Of a stretch of DNA of 64,000 nucleotides, positions 48,837 to 58,373 are shown piece after piece; positions within the stretch are counted from its first letter, which is position 1; the number at the start of each line of letters is the position of its first letter. Source of the DNA: JAEULH01 sp963746275 (lineage in GTDB: Bacteria > Pseudomonadota > Alphaproteobacteria > Rhodospirillales > Defluviicoccaceae); NCBI GenBank assembly GCA_963746275.1, contig CAVVAX010000007.1, positions 1 through 64,000 of the forward strand, written 5' to 3'. The notes beneath the pieces were generated by a model. That model saw only the letters and a list, made by a program, of their open reading frames with translations, made no database searches and was not told the origin of the DNA. The translations under genes and the position numbers were made by a program.

Positions 48837-49987
48837 GCCGCGGCCGCCTCCCCGCGCCCGCCGTTCCGCCCCGGCCGCCACGTGCGCCGGTGGACCACCA
48901 GATGCGGCAGGCGCCCTCGTCGGAGACCATGCACGGGCCGATGGGATTGCGCGGCGTGCAGGCGCTGCCGTAGAGCGGGCAGGCCGTCGGGTAGATCCGC
49001 CCCAGCACCACCTCGGCGCAGGCGCATCCGGGCGGCATCGCCCCGGCCCGCTTGCGCCCCTCCTCCGCCTCGGCGGCAAAGACCGGCCGGGCGTCGTGAG
49101 CCGCGTAGGCGGAGGCCAGCGCGTAGCCGGACGCCGGGATGGTGCCGATGCCGCGCCACGGCGCGTCCACAACGCTCATCGTCTCGGCGAGATGCCGCCT
49201 CGCCGTGGCGTTGCCGCCGGGGCGGACGGCGCTGGAATAGCAGTTGTCGAGAAAGGCGCGGCCCTCGGCCACCTGCCGCAGCGTCGAGTAGATCGCGGCG
49301 AGCAGGCTGTCGGCGGTAAAGCCGGCGATCGCGCAGGGGATGGCGTGGTCCTCGGCGACGAAGGCCCACTCCTCCGGTCCCATGACGGCGGAGACATGCC
49401 CCGGAGCGATCAGCGCGTCGAAGCCGGGCCGGCCGGAGGCGAGCAGCATGGCGACCGCCGGCCAGGTGCGCCGGCCGGACAGGAGCAGGAGCAGGTTGGC
49501 CGGCAAGCGTTCGCGGAGCATCGCCGCGACCGGCGCCATGGTCGTCTCGAAGCCGGCGGCGAAGAACACGACGGTGCGCCCCGGCTCGGCATCGGCGATG
49601 GCGACCGCCTCCAGCGGCGAGGCGATAGGGCGGACATCGGCGCCGGCCGCCTTCGCCTGCTCCAGCGAGCGGATCTCCCGTTTGCCGACGTTCGCCGGCA
49701 CCCTGAGCATGTCGCCGAAGGTCGCCAGGATCACGTCGCGGTCGAGCGCGATGCGGATGGCGGCGTAGACGTCCTCCTCCGGGCAGACGCAGACCGGGCA
49801 GCCCGGCCCCGGGATCAGCTCGACGCCCTCGGGCAGCAGCGAGCGCAGCCCCGCGTGGGCGATGGAGCGCTCGTGCCCGCCGCAGACGTTCATGATCTTC
49901 ACCGGCGCCGGCAGGACCAAGCCGGCGGATCCGCTCCAGCCAGTGCCTGGCGGCAGTGGCCGCCCGACCGGACGGCGCGCCGGTCAT
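48833..49987 (-). CDS. hypD: Hydrogenase formation protein HypD, frameshifted
   Basis: Scaffold, with HypC, for assembly of Fe(CN)2CO. Key motifs are KIMNVCGGHERSIAHAGLRS (CGGH), PGPGCPVCVCPEEDVYAAI, ATFGDMLRVP, FFAAGFETTMAP, APGHVSAVMG and the iron-sulfur cysteines in CACAEVVLGRIYPTACPLYG and CTPRNPIGPCMVSDEGACRI. The first about 25 codons are in another frame (break near 49920) and a shift near 48890 affects the last 20. The restored length is about 384 residues. The start overlaps the hypB stop by 4 bases. Confidence 0.94.
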   Translation of the reverse strand: MTGAPSGRAATAARHWLERIRRLGPAGAGEDHERLRRARALHRPRGAALAAARGRRADPGAGLPGLRLPGGGRLRRHPHRARPRRDPGDLRRHAQGAGERRQTGDPLAGAGEGGRRRCPPYRLAAGGGRHRRCRAGAHRRVLRRRLRDDHGAGRGDAPRTLAGQPAPAPVRPAHLAGGRHAARLRPARLRRADRSGACLRRHGTGGVGLRRRGPRHPLRDRRLYRRQPARRDLLDAAAGGRGPRLSRQLLFQRRPPRRQRHGEAASRRDDERCGRAVARHRHHPGVRLRAGLRLRGSRRPAGLCRRGGGGAQAGRGDAARMRLRRGGAGADLPDGLPALRQRLHAAQSHRPVHGLRRGRLPHLVVHRRTWRPGRNGGRGEAAAA

Positions 49988-50858
49988 GGCCGCGTCGCCT
50001 CGTGATGGCGGCGGCGATGAACATGATGATGGGCGTGCCCGTCGGGGCCATGGCCCTCGGCGCAGCCCGGCCCGACCGGGACGGCCTCGGGGCCGGCGGC
50101 AAGGCGCCTGCGGTTTTCGGCGACCCGCGCGCCGAGCCAGTCGAGCCAGCGCTGCAGTCCGTTGCCGTCGCGCGCCGACAGCGCCACCACCGGCGCCTCG
50201 CTGGCCAGGGCGCGCACCGCCGTCTCGGCGCGGAGCGGATCGAAGTCGTCGAAATGGGCGAGCAGGTCGGACTTGCTGATCAGGACCAAATCGACGGCGC
50301 GGAACAGCACCGGATACTTGGCCGGCTTGTCGTCGCCTTCGGTCACGGAAAGCAGCGCCACGGCATGATGATGGCCGAGGTCGAAGCCGGCCGGGCAGAC
50401 CAGGTTGCCGACGTTTTCGATGAACAGGACGTCGAGGCCGGCGAGGTCGAGATCGTCGATCGCGTCGTGGATCATGGCCGCATCGAGGTGGCAGGCGCCG
50501 CCGGTCGTGATCTGCACGGCCGGGACGCCGTGACCACGGATGCGCCTGGCATCGTTATCGGTTTCGAGATCGCCCTCGATGACGGCGATGCTAAGGCCCG
50601 ACGCCCCGAGTTGGCGCTCTGCCTCGATGGTGGCCTCCAGCAGGCTGGTCTTTCCCGCTCCCGGCGAAGACATCAGGTTGACGACGAGCACGCCGGCGGC
50701 GTCGAAGTGGGCGCGGTTATGGGCGGCGCGGTGGTCGTTGTCGACAAGCACGGCGCGAACCACCTCCACCGCGACCCCCCCGCGACCGGCCGGCCTGGAG
50801 CCTCACTCGCCGCTGCCACGGGTCCCCGCGCTACGGCGCATCCGCAGGTCTGGCACAT
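49984..50858 (-). CDS. hypB: Hydrogenase nickel-incorporation GTPase HypB, one frameshift
   Basis: GTPase and nickel-binding protein that inserts Ni into the large subunit. The ATG at 50858 is preceded by AGGAGG. The product starts MCQTCGCA, the high-affinity CxxCGC nickel site. After a shift near 50780 come the G domain motifs LMSSPGAGKTSLLEATIEAE, IEGDLETDNDARRI, the metal site GGACHLDAAMI, IENVGNLVCPAGFDLG and ISKSDLLAHFDD. Unusually, the C-terminus is His-rich: eight His in the segment GHGPDGHAHHHVHRRRHH. Such stretches normally lie between the CxxCGC site and the G domain. The restored length is about 291 residues. Confidence 0.94.
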
Positions 50859-50878
50859 CCTAGAACCGCCTCCTTGCC

Positions 50879-51296
50879 TCAGGACACGCCGGCCATGGCC
50901 GGCCGATGGGCGCCGGGCGTCCTCGCTCGCGGCCTCAGCTCCAGTTTCGCCGGGGCACTCCATCTCGACGCTGAGAAGGATCAGCTCGTCGCCGCTGACG
51001 AGATCGACGCGGAAGTCCCCGCAATGGCCGCAGATCAACCGGTTTGGCGCCGCGTCACCCTCTCCGCCGCAGGTCCGGCAGCGCACCTTGATCGGCGGCG
51101 TCTCGACGACCAGCAGGGCAGTGTCGGCAACCGTGCCGCAACGGGCGAGCGAGAACGCCCGCTCGAGCAGGCCCGGCTCCACCCCGGACAGCGGCCCGAC
51201 CGCGATCTTCAGCGATGTGACACGCCGCGCCCGATGCTCCTCGGCCAAGCCCTCGACCTGGCGAAGAAGGCTGCGGCAGATGGAGAATTCGTGCAT
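50879..51296 (-). CDS. hypA: Hydrogenase nickel-incorporation protein HypA, one frameshift
   Basis: Zinc/nickel protein that works with HypB. It begins MHEFSICRSLLRQVEGLAEE; the N-terminal MHE supplies the nickel ligand. Zinc cysteines are in CRTCGGEG and RLICGHCGDF, then GDELILLSVEME. In the raw frame there is no stop and the reading runs into hypB. A shift near 50965 gives a TGA at 50879-50881, just before the hypB ribosome site. HypA normally ends soon after SVEME, so the last about 25 residues are doubtful. Confidence 0.9.
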
Positions 51297-51302
51297 GCCG
51301 GC

Positions 51303-51534
51303 CTACTCCGCGGCGCCGGCAAGGACCTCGTCGAACAGGTCCCAGGTCGAGCGCGCGTCCTCGGCGGCTCACCTTCTGGATGGCGTAGCCGACATGGACG
51401 AGGACGTGATCGCCGATCTCGATCGGCTCGTCGCCGATGAGGAACAGGCTCACGTCGCGCTCGACGCCCTTGGCCGAGCAGCGCGCCATGAAGCCGCTAA
51501 CCTCGTCGATGCGCATCGGCACGGCGAGACACAT
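51303..51534 (-). CDS. hypC: Hydrogenase assembly chaperone HypC, one frameshift
   Basis: Small chaperone that binds HypD and the large-subunit precursor through its N-terminal Cys. It begins MCLAVPMRIDEVSGFMARCS, with the essential MCLAVP, and has IGDHVLVHVGYAIQKVS. One extra C near 51368 separates this from the usual end AEDARSTWDLFDEVLAGAAE. The restored length is 76-77 residues. First gene of the hyp operon; hypA starts 6 bases after its stop. An about 100-base gap separates it from the upstream gspK. Confidence 0.93.
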
Positions 51535-51636
51535 GCATCCCCTCCCACATCGGGTGTTCTTCGCTTCTTGTTGCGAGCGATGATAGCAGACCGCAGCGGC
51601 CGCGGCGAGCACAGCCGCCATGGGCTCACGATGCGC

Positions 51637-52599
51637 CTACAGGAACGGCTCCTCCTCGCCGGGGCGGGGGAACAGCATGCGCCGGCCCTGGTTCCAGGCG
51701 CGGATCGAGAACGGATTGCCGCCGCCGTAGTCACCGGCGATGACCGCCTCGCGGACGAAGATGGCGCCGGTGCGGCTACGCCCTTCGCAATGGACGGTGA
51801 AGACGCCAAGGAGGACCGCCGGGCGAAGTTGCCTTCGGCGAGGATCGACAGCGGGCCCGCCTACCGGCAACGGCGCCGTCTCTTCTGCCTCCTCCGCCGG
51901 CGCGGGCTCTGCCCGCCCCCGGTTCTGCCGGCGCGCAAGCGCCTCGCGGACCACCGGCGGCGCGGCGCGCGCGTCCGGCTCGGACTGCTCAGCGCCGTAG
52001 ACCGTGAGCGCCGGGGCGATCAGCCGGTAGATCTCGCCGGTCATCCCCGGAACCCGCTGCAACTCGGCCAGAAGCGCGAATGGGGCGGCGCCTTCGCTCG
52101 CATCCGCAAACGTCTCCTCGCCCTCGCCGCCAACGTCCTCGCGGCCGGCATCGGCCTCGTTTGCCCCGTCGCCCGCGCGCGTGCCGCGGCGATAAGCGAC
52201 GATGGCATCGGCCAGCAGCTCCGCATCGTCGGCGCCGACCACCTCAAGCAGATCCCGCAGCAGGGTGCGGGAGGCGGCGTTGAGGTCGATCTTTCCGCCC
52301 TCGTCGGCGATGAAGAAACGGGCATCGCCGTCCGCGAACTGCCAGGCATAGACAGTGCCGTCGGCGCGGAGCCCGCCCTGGCGCACGGTGACCGCCAGCC
52401 CGGCGGCTGCGCGGGCGACACCGGCATCGGCGATCGCCTCGGCCTCGGCGGCGCCGACCATGTTGCGGGCAAGGTTCACCTGGGTGCGCGTGCTGGTGCT
52501 GAAGCTCGCCGCCAGCGCGGCGAGGACCACCATGACCCAGAGGACGGCGATCAGCGCGACGCCGCTCTCGCCGTCGCGGGCAGCGGATCGGCGGCTCAT
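51637..52599 (-). CDS. gspK: Type II secretion minor pseudopilin GspK
   Basis: Large minor pseudopilin that caps the T2SS pseudopilus. From the ATG at 52599 it has a prepilin leader (SRRSAARDGESG) and a hydrophobic helix GVALIAVLWVMVVLAALAAS. A long domain follows with FFIADEGGKIDLNAASRTLL, VPGMTGEIYRLIAPALTVYG and the C-terminal FREA-like FVREAVI. Length is 320 residues. It is separated from gspJ and instead follows gspD, across a gap holding a repeat. Confidence 0.9.
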   Translation of the reverse strand: MSRRSAARDGESGVALIAVLWVMVVLAALAASFSTSTRTQVNLARNMVGAAEAEAIADAGVARAAAGLAVTVRQGGLRADGTVYAWQFADGDARFFIADEGGKIDLNAASRTLLRDLLEVVGADDAELLADAIVAYRRGTRAGDGANEADAGREDVGGEGEETFADASEGAAPFALLAELQRVPGMTGEIYRLIAPALTVYGAEQSEPDARAAPPVVREALARRQNRGRAEPAPAEEAEETAPLPVGGPAVDPRRRQLRPAVLLGVFTVHCEGRSRTGAIFVREAVIAGDYGGGNPFSIRAWNQGRRMLFPRPGEEEPFL

Positions 52600-52645
52600 T
52601 GCGCGGAGACGAACGCCGACGAGGCCACCCCCAAGGCCTGTACGT

Positions 52646-52681
52646 CTGGATCGCCACGCCGCCCCGCGGCTCGCGATGACG
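52646..52681. repeat. Half copy of the CGTCATCGCGAG palindromic repeat
   Basis: This 36-base segment, from CTGGATCGCCACGCC to GGCTCGCGATGACG, matches one arm of the palindromic element at 58803-58889 with two differences. It lies between gspD and gspK. A further partial match (GGTCATTGCGAGGCGGC) is at the end of the TPR gene near 63851. Confidence 0.75.
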
Positions 52682-52782
52682 ACCGCTTCACCGTCATCGC
52701 CGGCACTCGTTGCGGCGATCCACGTCTTCATGGACCCCTGGAATAAGTCGGTCTCGCCGCATCAACTCAGGTCCCGGCCGCG

Positions 52783-55105
52783 CTAACGCACCCGTTCCTC
52801 GAGCTCGGTCACGCCATGCAGCCGCCGGCGGATCTCGTTCGTCAGCCGCTGCGCCTCTTCCTGGCCGCCGACGACCCGCGGGGTGAGCAGGATCAGGAGC
52901 TCGGTGCGGGTGTTCTGGTTGGCCGTCGTCCCGAACAGGAAGCCGAGCAGCGGGATGTCCTTGAGCAGCGGCAGGCCGCTGTCGGTCTGCTCGTCGCGGT
53001 CGCGGATGAGGCCGCCGATGGCGATCGCCTCGCCGTCCTGCACCGCGATGGTGCTTTCGACCCGGCGCTGCTCGAAGGTGGGCGAGTTCAGGTCGGAGGA
53101 GGTGGTGCGCACGGCGTCGCTCACCTCCTGGCCGAGCTCCAGGGTGACCAGCCCGCCGGTGTTCACCCGCGGGGTCACGTCGAGGATCACGCCGGTGTTG
53201 CGGTACTCGATGGAGTTGATCACCGGCGCGTCGGCCGTGATCGTGCTGACGCTGCTCTGGGTCGAGATGGGAACCTCGTTGCCGACCTGCAGCGCCGCCG
53301 TCTGGTTGTCGAGGACGAGCAGCAGCGGCGAGGAGACCACCCGCACGTTCGTCACCGTCTCCAGGGCATTGACGATGAAACGCACGTCGCCGGTCCTCAG
53401 CGCGTAGGAGAAGCCGGGGAAGATGGAACCGACGGCGCCGGTGGCCAGCGAGCTCAGGCTGAAGCTGTTGTCGCCGGCGTTGAAGAACCACTCGACGCCG
53501 TAACGCAGCTCGTCGTCCAGCGACACCTCGAGGATCGTCGCCTCGATCAGCACCTGCAGCGGGATGGTGTCGAGCCGCTTCAGCACCGCCTCGACGTCGC
53601 GGTAATCGCTGGGCGTCGCATAGATCACCAGCGCGTTCTTCACCGGGTCGGCGATGATCCGCACCGGATCCTTGGTCGGAAGCTCTTCCTCGCCGGCCGC
53701 CGTCGGTTGACGAAGGCGGCTCGCGGTGGCCCGGGCGCGGGAGGCGAGCGTCTGCTGGCGGCTGCGCGACGGCGTGCCGAACTGCCGCGCCGCCGCACCG
53801 CTGCGGCCGAGCCCGGACGTCGCGCCCAGGCCGGACGTCGCCGCCGCGCTGGCTCAGGCCGCCGGTGCCGAGCCCGCCCGCGCCGAGCCCCCCGCCGAGC
53901 CCCCCGCCGAGGCCGCCGCCGAACCCCAGGCGCGAGCCGGCCGCGCCGTCGAAGCCGAGTTGGTCGCCGCGCAGCGACGACGGCGTCAGCCCCGGCGCCA
54001 GGTCAGGCCTACCGGCCAAAGCACCCGGGGTGAAGATGTCGCTGAGAACGAGCGCCAGATCCTCGGCTCGGCTGTTCTCGACGTAGTAGACGTAGAGGCG
54101 CGGGACCGCCTCGTCGCCGACATCGAGGCGCTCGATCCAGGCCCTGGCGCGGTCGAGGAAGGCAGACTGGTTGGCGATCACCAGCACCGCATTCATCCGC
54201 TCGATCGGCACGAAGCGGACGACATTGGCGAGGGCGCCCTCCTTCTCGCTGCTGAAGATGGCCTCCAGCTCGCCCACGACGGCCTCCGGCTCGCTCGATT
54301 GCAGCGGGAAGATGCCGAAGGACTTACCCGCCAGCCAGTCGACGTCGAAGGTGTTGATCATGTCGACCATGTTGATGAGGTCGTTCTGGCTGCCGCCGAG
54401 GATGAGAATGTTGCGGGTGGCGTCCGCCCTCAGCACGGCGCCCTGCGGCGACAGCGGCTCAAGCAGCTTCTGCATCTCGGCGGCGCCGATGAAGCGCAGC
54501 GGCACCACCATCACGCTGGTGCCGGGCCTTCGCTCCACCGCCTCGAGCGAGCCGCGCAGGCGGGCGCCGCCGCGAATGGCCTCATCGGCCGGGACGACGC
54601 GATAGAGCCCCTCCGCCTCCACGAGCGCCGCCCCGTTGAGGTCCAGGATCGTCTGCAGGGTCGAGAGCAGGGCTGCGGCGGGCACCGGCTGGCCGGTCTG
54701 CAGCGTAACCGCGCCTTGCACCCTGGGGTCGATGACGTAGTTGTAGCCGAGGGTGTCGCCGAGGACCGCCTTGATCACCTCCTGGAGATCGGCGTTGACG
54801 AAGTTGAGCGTGATCTCGCCTTCGGGGGTGGCGCGGCTGACGCCGTTGCGCTCGCCCGGCCGCCGGGTGACGACGTTGCTACCCGGGTAGAGGCTGGGCG
54901 GCTTCCTGGGCTCCGTCGCCTTGTCCGGCAGCACCGGACCCGAGCCGGTGGCGAGGTCGCGCCGCGGCGGCGGCTCTCCAGCGTCGGTCCTGCCGAGCGT
55001 GTCGCGCGGCGGCACCGGCTGCGATGTTCCACAGCCGGCGAGGGCGACCAGCATCGCCAGCATCGCCGCCAGCGTCAGAGTCTTTCCCGGGAGCAGCAGT
55101 CGCAT
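52783..55105 (-). CDS. gspD: Type II secretion outer-membrane secretin GspD, one frameshift
   Basis: Forms the T2SS outer-membrane pore. A lipoprotein signal from the ATG at 55105 ends VALAGC. The N0 domain has ITLNFVNADLQEVIKAVLGD. N1-N2 follow (VVPLRFIGAAEMQKLLEPLS, VRFVPIERMNAVLVIANQ) and then a striking Gly-rich linker (GFGGGLGGGLGGGLGAGGLG). One extra base near 53850 changes frame before the N3 domain (VKNALVIYATPSDYRDVEAV). The secretin barrel has VPISTQSSVSTITADAPVIN, VILDVTPRV and IAIGGLIRDRDEQTDSGLPL. The restored length is about 774 residues. gspN lies 202 bases upstream. Confidence 0.94.
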
Positions 55106-55124
55106 CAGGAAGCCGGCGGCGGAC

Positions 55125-55154
55125 GCCCGCGCCCGTGCCCGTGCCCGTGCCCGC
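55125..55154. repeat. GCCCGT hexamer tandem repeat
   Basis: Five 6-base units (GCCCGC, three GCCCGT, GCCCGC) lie 20 bases upstream of the gspD start, inside the otherwise tight secretion operon. The surrounding 202-base gap between gspN and gspD holds no gene. Confidence 0.7.
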
Positions 55155-55307
55155 CGCGAGCGCTCGGGGCGAACCCTCGGCCACAGCCGCGTCGATCGTT
55201 CGTACTGGTGCTCATCGCCACGGCATTCTGACCGCGCACGCGGGGCGGCGCAACGCCGCGCTCCCGGCCGACTCGCGGCCCCCCTCGGGCCTGCGGCACC
55301 GGTGCGC

Positions 55308-55957
55308 CTAACCCGCGCCCTCCGGCTCTTCCACCGGCTCTTCCGGCGGCGGCTCTCCCTCCGCGCCAGCCGGTGCTTCCCCCTCCGCCGGCGTGGGCGC
55401 AGGGGCCGCGGCCGGCGGCGGCTTCGGCGCGGTGCGCGGGGTGCGCTTGACCTCCTTGCGCGGCGCCTTAAGCCTGTCGTCGAGCAGCAGTTCGACCGTC
55501 TCGCCTCCGTTGCTGATGACCACCCGGTCGGCGGCGATGGTCTCGACGCTCCAGCCCTCCACGACCTGCCCCTCGCGCACGACAACCACGCCGCCGTTCG
55601 TCCGCTTGGTCTCGAGCATGGCCAGGCGCTTCGACGTCGTCAGGATCACGCCCGCCAGCATCAGGCTGTCGTGCCCGGTCTTGCCGGCGGCAGCGGCGCC
55701 CGCCGATGGGGTCGGCCGGCGCGACGACGAGAACAGCGGCCGCTCGGCGATGCCGCCGTAGCTCTCCAGCGGCCGCGGCAGGTAGGGTTCGGGCGGATCC
55801 AGCGCCGCCGGCCTGCGCCGGCGTGGCGGGCGCAACTGCGGGCGGCGGAACCTCCGGCGGCTGCCGTGAGCTGCAGCGCCACCACGGCGGCAAGCGCCGG
55901 CCGAGGCCACCGCCAGCGCAACCGGCAGGCCAGCAAGATGTCGAAGCTGCCGATCAT
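55308..55957 (-). CDS. gspN: Type II secretion protein GspN (GspC-like inner-membrane protein), frameshifted
   Basis: In alphaproteobacterial systems this protein takes the GspC role of linking the inner-membrane platform to the secretin. It starts MIGSFDILLACRLRWRWPRP with a hydrophobic helix (ALAAVVALQLTAA). A Pro/Ala linker (VPPPAVAPATPAQAGGAG) is in a second frame. The homology region (YGGIAERPLFSSSRRPT, LMLAGVILTTSKRLAMLETK, IAADRVVISNGGETVELLLD) is in a third. Two single-base insertions near 55870 and 55820 explain this. The tail is Pro/Glu-rich. The restored length is about 215 residues. Confidence 0.82.
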
Positions 55958-55967
55958 GACGCCGCCA

Positions 55968-56546
55968 TCATGACGCCGCCGGGCGCATGTAGCCAAAGAG
56001 ATCGAAGGACACCGCGAGCTCGATGGTCTCGCCCTGGCCGTCGCGGGTCCGCATCGTCCGGGCGTTGATGTCGATGTTGTCGACGAACAAGAACGGCCGC
56101 TCGGTTTCGAGCGCGTAGAGCACCTTGTATAGGGCCTCGCTGCCGCCGCTCATTCTCACCCGGACGGCGAGGCGGCGGAAGCCCTCCTCGGTGGTCGCGT
56201 CCAGGATCTGCGTGCTGTTCAGCACGCCGCCGTTGGCCTGCACCACCGTCTTCACCCGGTTCTGCAGGTCTGCGGAGACGAGCGCCTCGCTGGCCCCCTG
56301 CAGGTACGCGGCCTCGCCCTCGCTCCCGTCGCGAAGCGTCCCCGCCTTCGCATCGACGGCGGCGCCGGCCGCGGCCAACGCGATATAGCGATCGCGCAGC
56401 GCCGCAGTCTCGGCAAGCGTCTCGCGGCCCTCGCGCAGCGTCTCGATGTATGGCCGGACGATGCCGAGGTACGGCACGGCGATGACGAGCACGAGAAGGG
56501 CGAGCGCCAGCAACCGGCTCAGCCGCGGCGTTAGCAGCGGGCTCAT
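55968..56546 (-). CDS. gspM: Type II secretion protein GspM
   Basis: Inner-membrane platform protein of PilO-like fold. The 192-residue product has one membrane helix near the N-terminus (LALALLVLVIAVPYLGIVRP) and a coiled region (ETLREGRETLAETAALRDRY). The ferredoxin-like domain (FRRLAVRVRMSGGSEALYKV) ends FDLFGYMRPAAS. Its ATG overlaps the gspL stop by 4 bases. Confidence 0.88.
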   Translation of the reverse strand: MSPLLTPRLSRLLALALLVLVIAVPYLGIVRPYIETLREGRETLAETAALRDRYIALAAAGAAVDAKAGTLRDGSEGEAAYLQGASEALVSADLQNRVKTVVQANGGVLNSTQILDATTEEGFRRLAVRVRMSGGSEALYKVLYALETERPFLFVDNIDINARTMRTRDGQGETIELAVSFDLFGYMRPAAS

Positions 56547-57688
56547 TCTGCGGCCTCCGCCTTCTCGGGATCGACAACCTGAGCGGCGATGTGAAAGCGC
56601 TCGACGCCGAGGCGCGGATCGCGGGTCACCGGCGCGCGGAACTGCGCTTGCGCGAATAACGGCGAGGCCTCGAGCACGCCCACCAGGGCCGAGGCCGAGG
56701 GCGAATTGCCGAAGGCCTGGAGCTCGCCGTTGGAGTAGCGGATCCGGATCAGCCAGGTGTTGTCCGGCAGCAGCGTTGTCAGCTCGTCGAGGACGTCGAC
56801 GAAGGCCGGCCGGCCGCGCTTGCGGTCGACGATGAAGTTGCTTTGCGCGATCGCCTGCTGCATCTCGGCCTGCAGCTTCCGGCCGGCGTCGGCCTTCACC
56901 TTGGCCGTCGCCACCTCCGCCTCCAGCGCCCGGGTCAGCCGCCGCTGCTGTTGCAGCGGCAGGACCATGGCACCGACGAGAAGCCCCAGCGCAGTCGCCG
57001 CCAGCACGATCGTCAGCGGCCGCCGGCGCGAGGACGCGGCAGTGCCGGTGGACGCGGGCAGGAAATCGACCCTCGCGCCCTCCGGCGCCAGGGCCCGCGG
57101 CCCCTCGGTCATGACCTCCAGCCGGTCGGCGCCGAGCCCGAGGCCGCGGGCCGTCTCGATGGCCGGGTCGGCGACCGCCCGCGGCAGGATCAGAAGCTCG
57201 ACGATCAGGCGCCTCGCCTGCCGGTCAGCCTCGAGGATCCGGTGCGTGTAATAGACCTCGGCGGCGGCAAAGGGCGTCAGCCTGTCCATCTCCAGGCCGA
57301 GGATCTCGCGCAGGTTCTCCTGCGCCGCCGCCGGCAGATCGAGCACCTTGTGCAGCACTCCCGCGGCCGGGACGCGGACGATGACCTGCCGCGGGCCTCC
57401 TGGAAGCGCGTCGGCGTAGATGGCGAACTGGGCGCGGCGGTTGGCGGCATCCGCATTGTCCAGCAAGATCCGGCCGACCTCTTCTTCGCCTTGCGCACCG
57501 ACGCGGCGAATGACGGCGAGGCGGTCGGTCACGTCCACCAGGAGCACGTGCCCCCGGCCGCGCAGCATCTGCCGCACGCGCCGCGGCACCATCCCGCGGA
57601 GCTCGCCCATCCACCACGCCCAGAGCGAGCGGAGCGAGCCGCCGACCCGGCCGCCTGCCACGGGAAGCAAAAGCGAGGCGCGGTTCAT
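56543..57688 (-). CDS. gspL: Type II secretion protein GspL (PilM/PilN-like)
   Basis: Platform protein coupling GspE to the pseudopilus machinery. The intact 381-residue product has a cytoplasmic actin-like part (VLLVDVTDRLAVIRRVG, VLDLPAAAQENLREILGLEM). A membrane helix (LTIVLAATALGLLVGAMVLP) follows, then a periplasmic PilN-like domain (FVDVLDELTTLLPDNTWLIR, GELQAFGNSPSASALVGVLE). gspM follows with a 4-base overlap. Confidence 0.9.
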   Translation of the reverse strand: MNRASLLLPVAGGRVGGSLRSLWAWWMGELRGMVPRRVRQMLRGRGHVLLVDVTDRLAVIRRVGAQGEEEVGRILLDNADAANRRAQFAIYADALPGGPRQVIVRVPAAGVLHKVLDLPAAAQENLREILGLEMDRLTPFAAAEVYYTHRILEADRQARRLIVELLILPRAVADPAIETARGLGLGADRLEVMTEGPRALAPEGARVDFLPASTGTAASSRRRPLTIVLAATALGLLVGAMVLPLQQQRRLTRALEAEVATAKVKADAGRKLQAEMQQAIAQSNFIVDRKRGRPAFVDVLDELTTLLPDNTWLIRIRYSNGELQAFGNSPSASALVGVLEASPLFAQAQFRAPVTRDPRLGVERFHIAAQVVDPEKAEAAE

Positions 57689-57706
57689 GCCGATGCCGGT
57701 CCTCCC

Positions 57707-58373
57707 TCAGTAGGCCGGCGAGGCCATGGGCGCCACGACCAGATCCGGCCAGAAGCGCCGGTCGCCGGGCGGGAAGGTGATGCGGACCGAGACCAGGGCC
57801 GGCGGCGCCGGCATCGCCTCCCAGCGCTCGTGCCAGCGGGCCGGCTCGCCCGCCTCCTGGCCCGGGCCGAAGTAGCCGATGCGCACGTCGGCAATGCCCT
57901 CGATCAGGACCGCCTGCTTGGTCCGCGGGTCGGCATCGATGCTCACCGCCCGCGCCTCCTCGCCGCGGCCCACGGGCCGCCACCAGACGCTGAACTGCCG
58001 GCCGCCATCGGCGGCGAAGCCATCCTCCACGCCCAGCACCATCTCGTAAAGCCCGCCGGGGAGGAACTGGGACGGCGCCGGCCCGACCAGGCGGAGCGCG
58101 TCCTCGGTGCCGCGAAAGGCAGCGAGCCCTGCGCGCCTCCTCGCCTGCGGCGGCAGCGCCCGGCTCCACCGGAATGGCCTGGGTGATCTGCCGGCGAATG
58201 AACCCGGCCGCGGTCTGCAGCTCGGCGAGCCCGCGCAAGTCCTGGTCGCCGGTCTCCCACACCCTGGCGCCGAAGCGCAAGCCCCCGAACATCATCGCCA
58301 TGAGCACCGCCAGCACCGTGAGCGCGGCGAGGAGCTCGAGTAGGGTGAAGCCGGCCTCACTGCGGCGCGCCAT
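57707..58373 (-). CDS. gspJ: Type II secretion minor pseudopilin GspJ, one frameshift
   Basis: Minor pseudopilin of the tip complex. The prepilin motif ARRSEAGFTLLELLAALTVL is at the start. The frame is lost near 58130 by one extra G after EEARR and resumes LAAFRGTEDALRLVGPAP, with QFSVWWRPVG and RFWPDLVVAPMASPAY. The restored length is about 221 residues. It overlaps gspI by 17 bases. Confidence 0.9.

Noticed and set aside
50673..51296. Apparent HypA-HypB fusion protein
   Set aside because: The read-through depends on a frameshift near 50965; a proper ribosome site AGGAGG and ATG mark a separate hypB.
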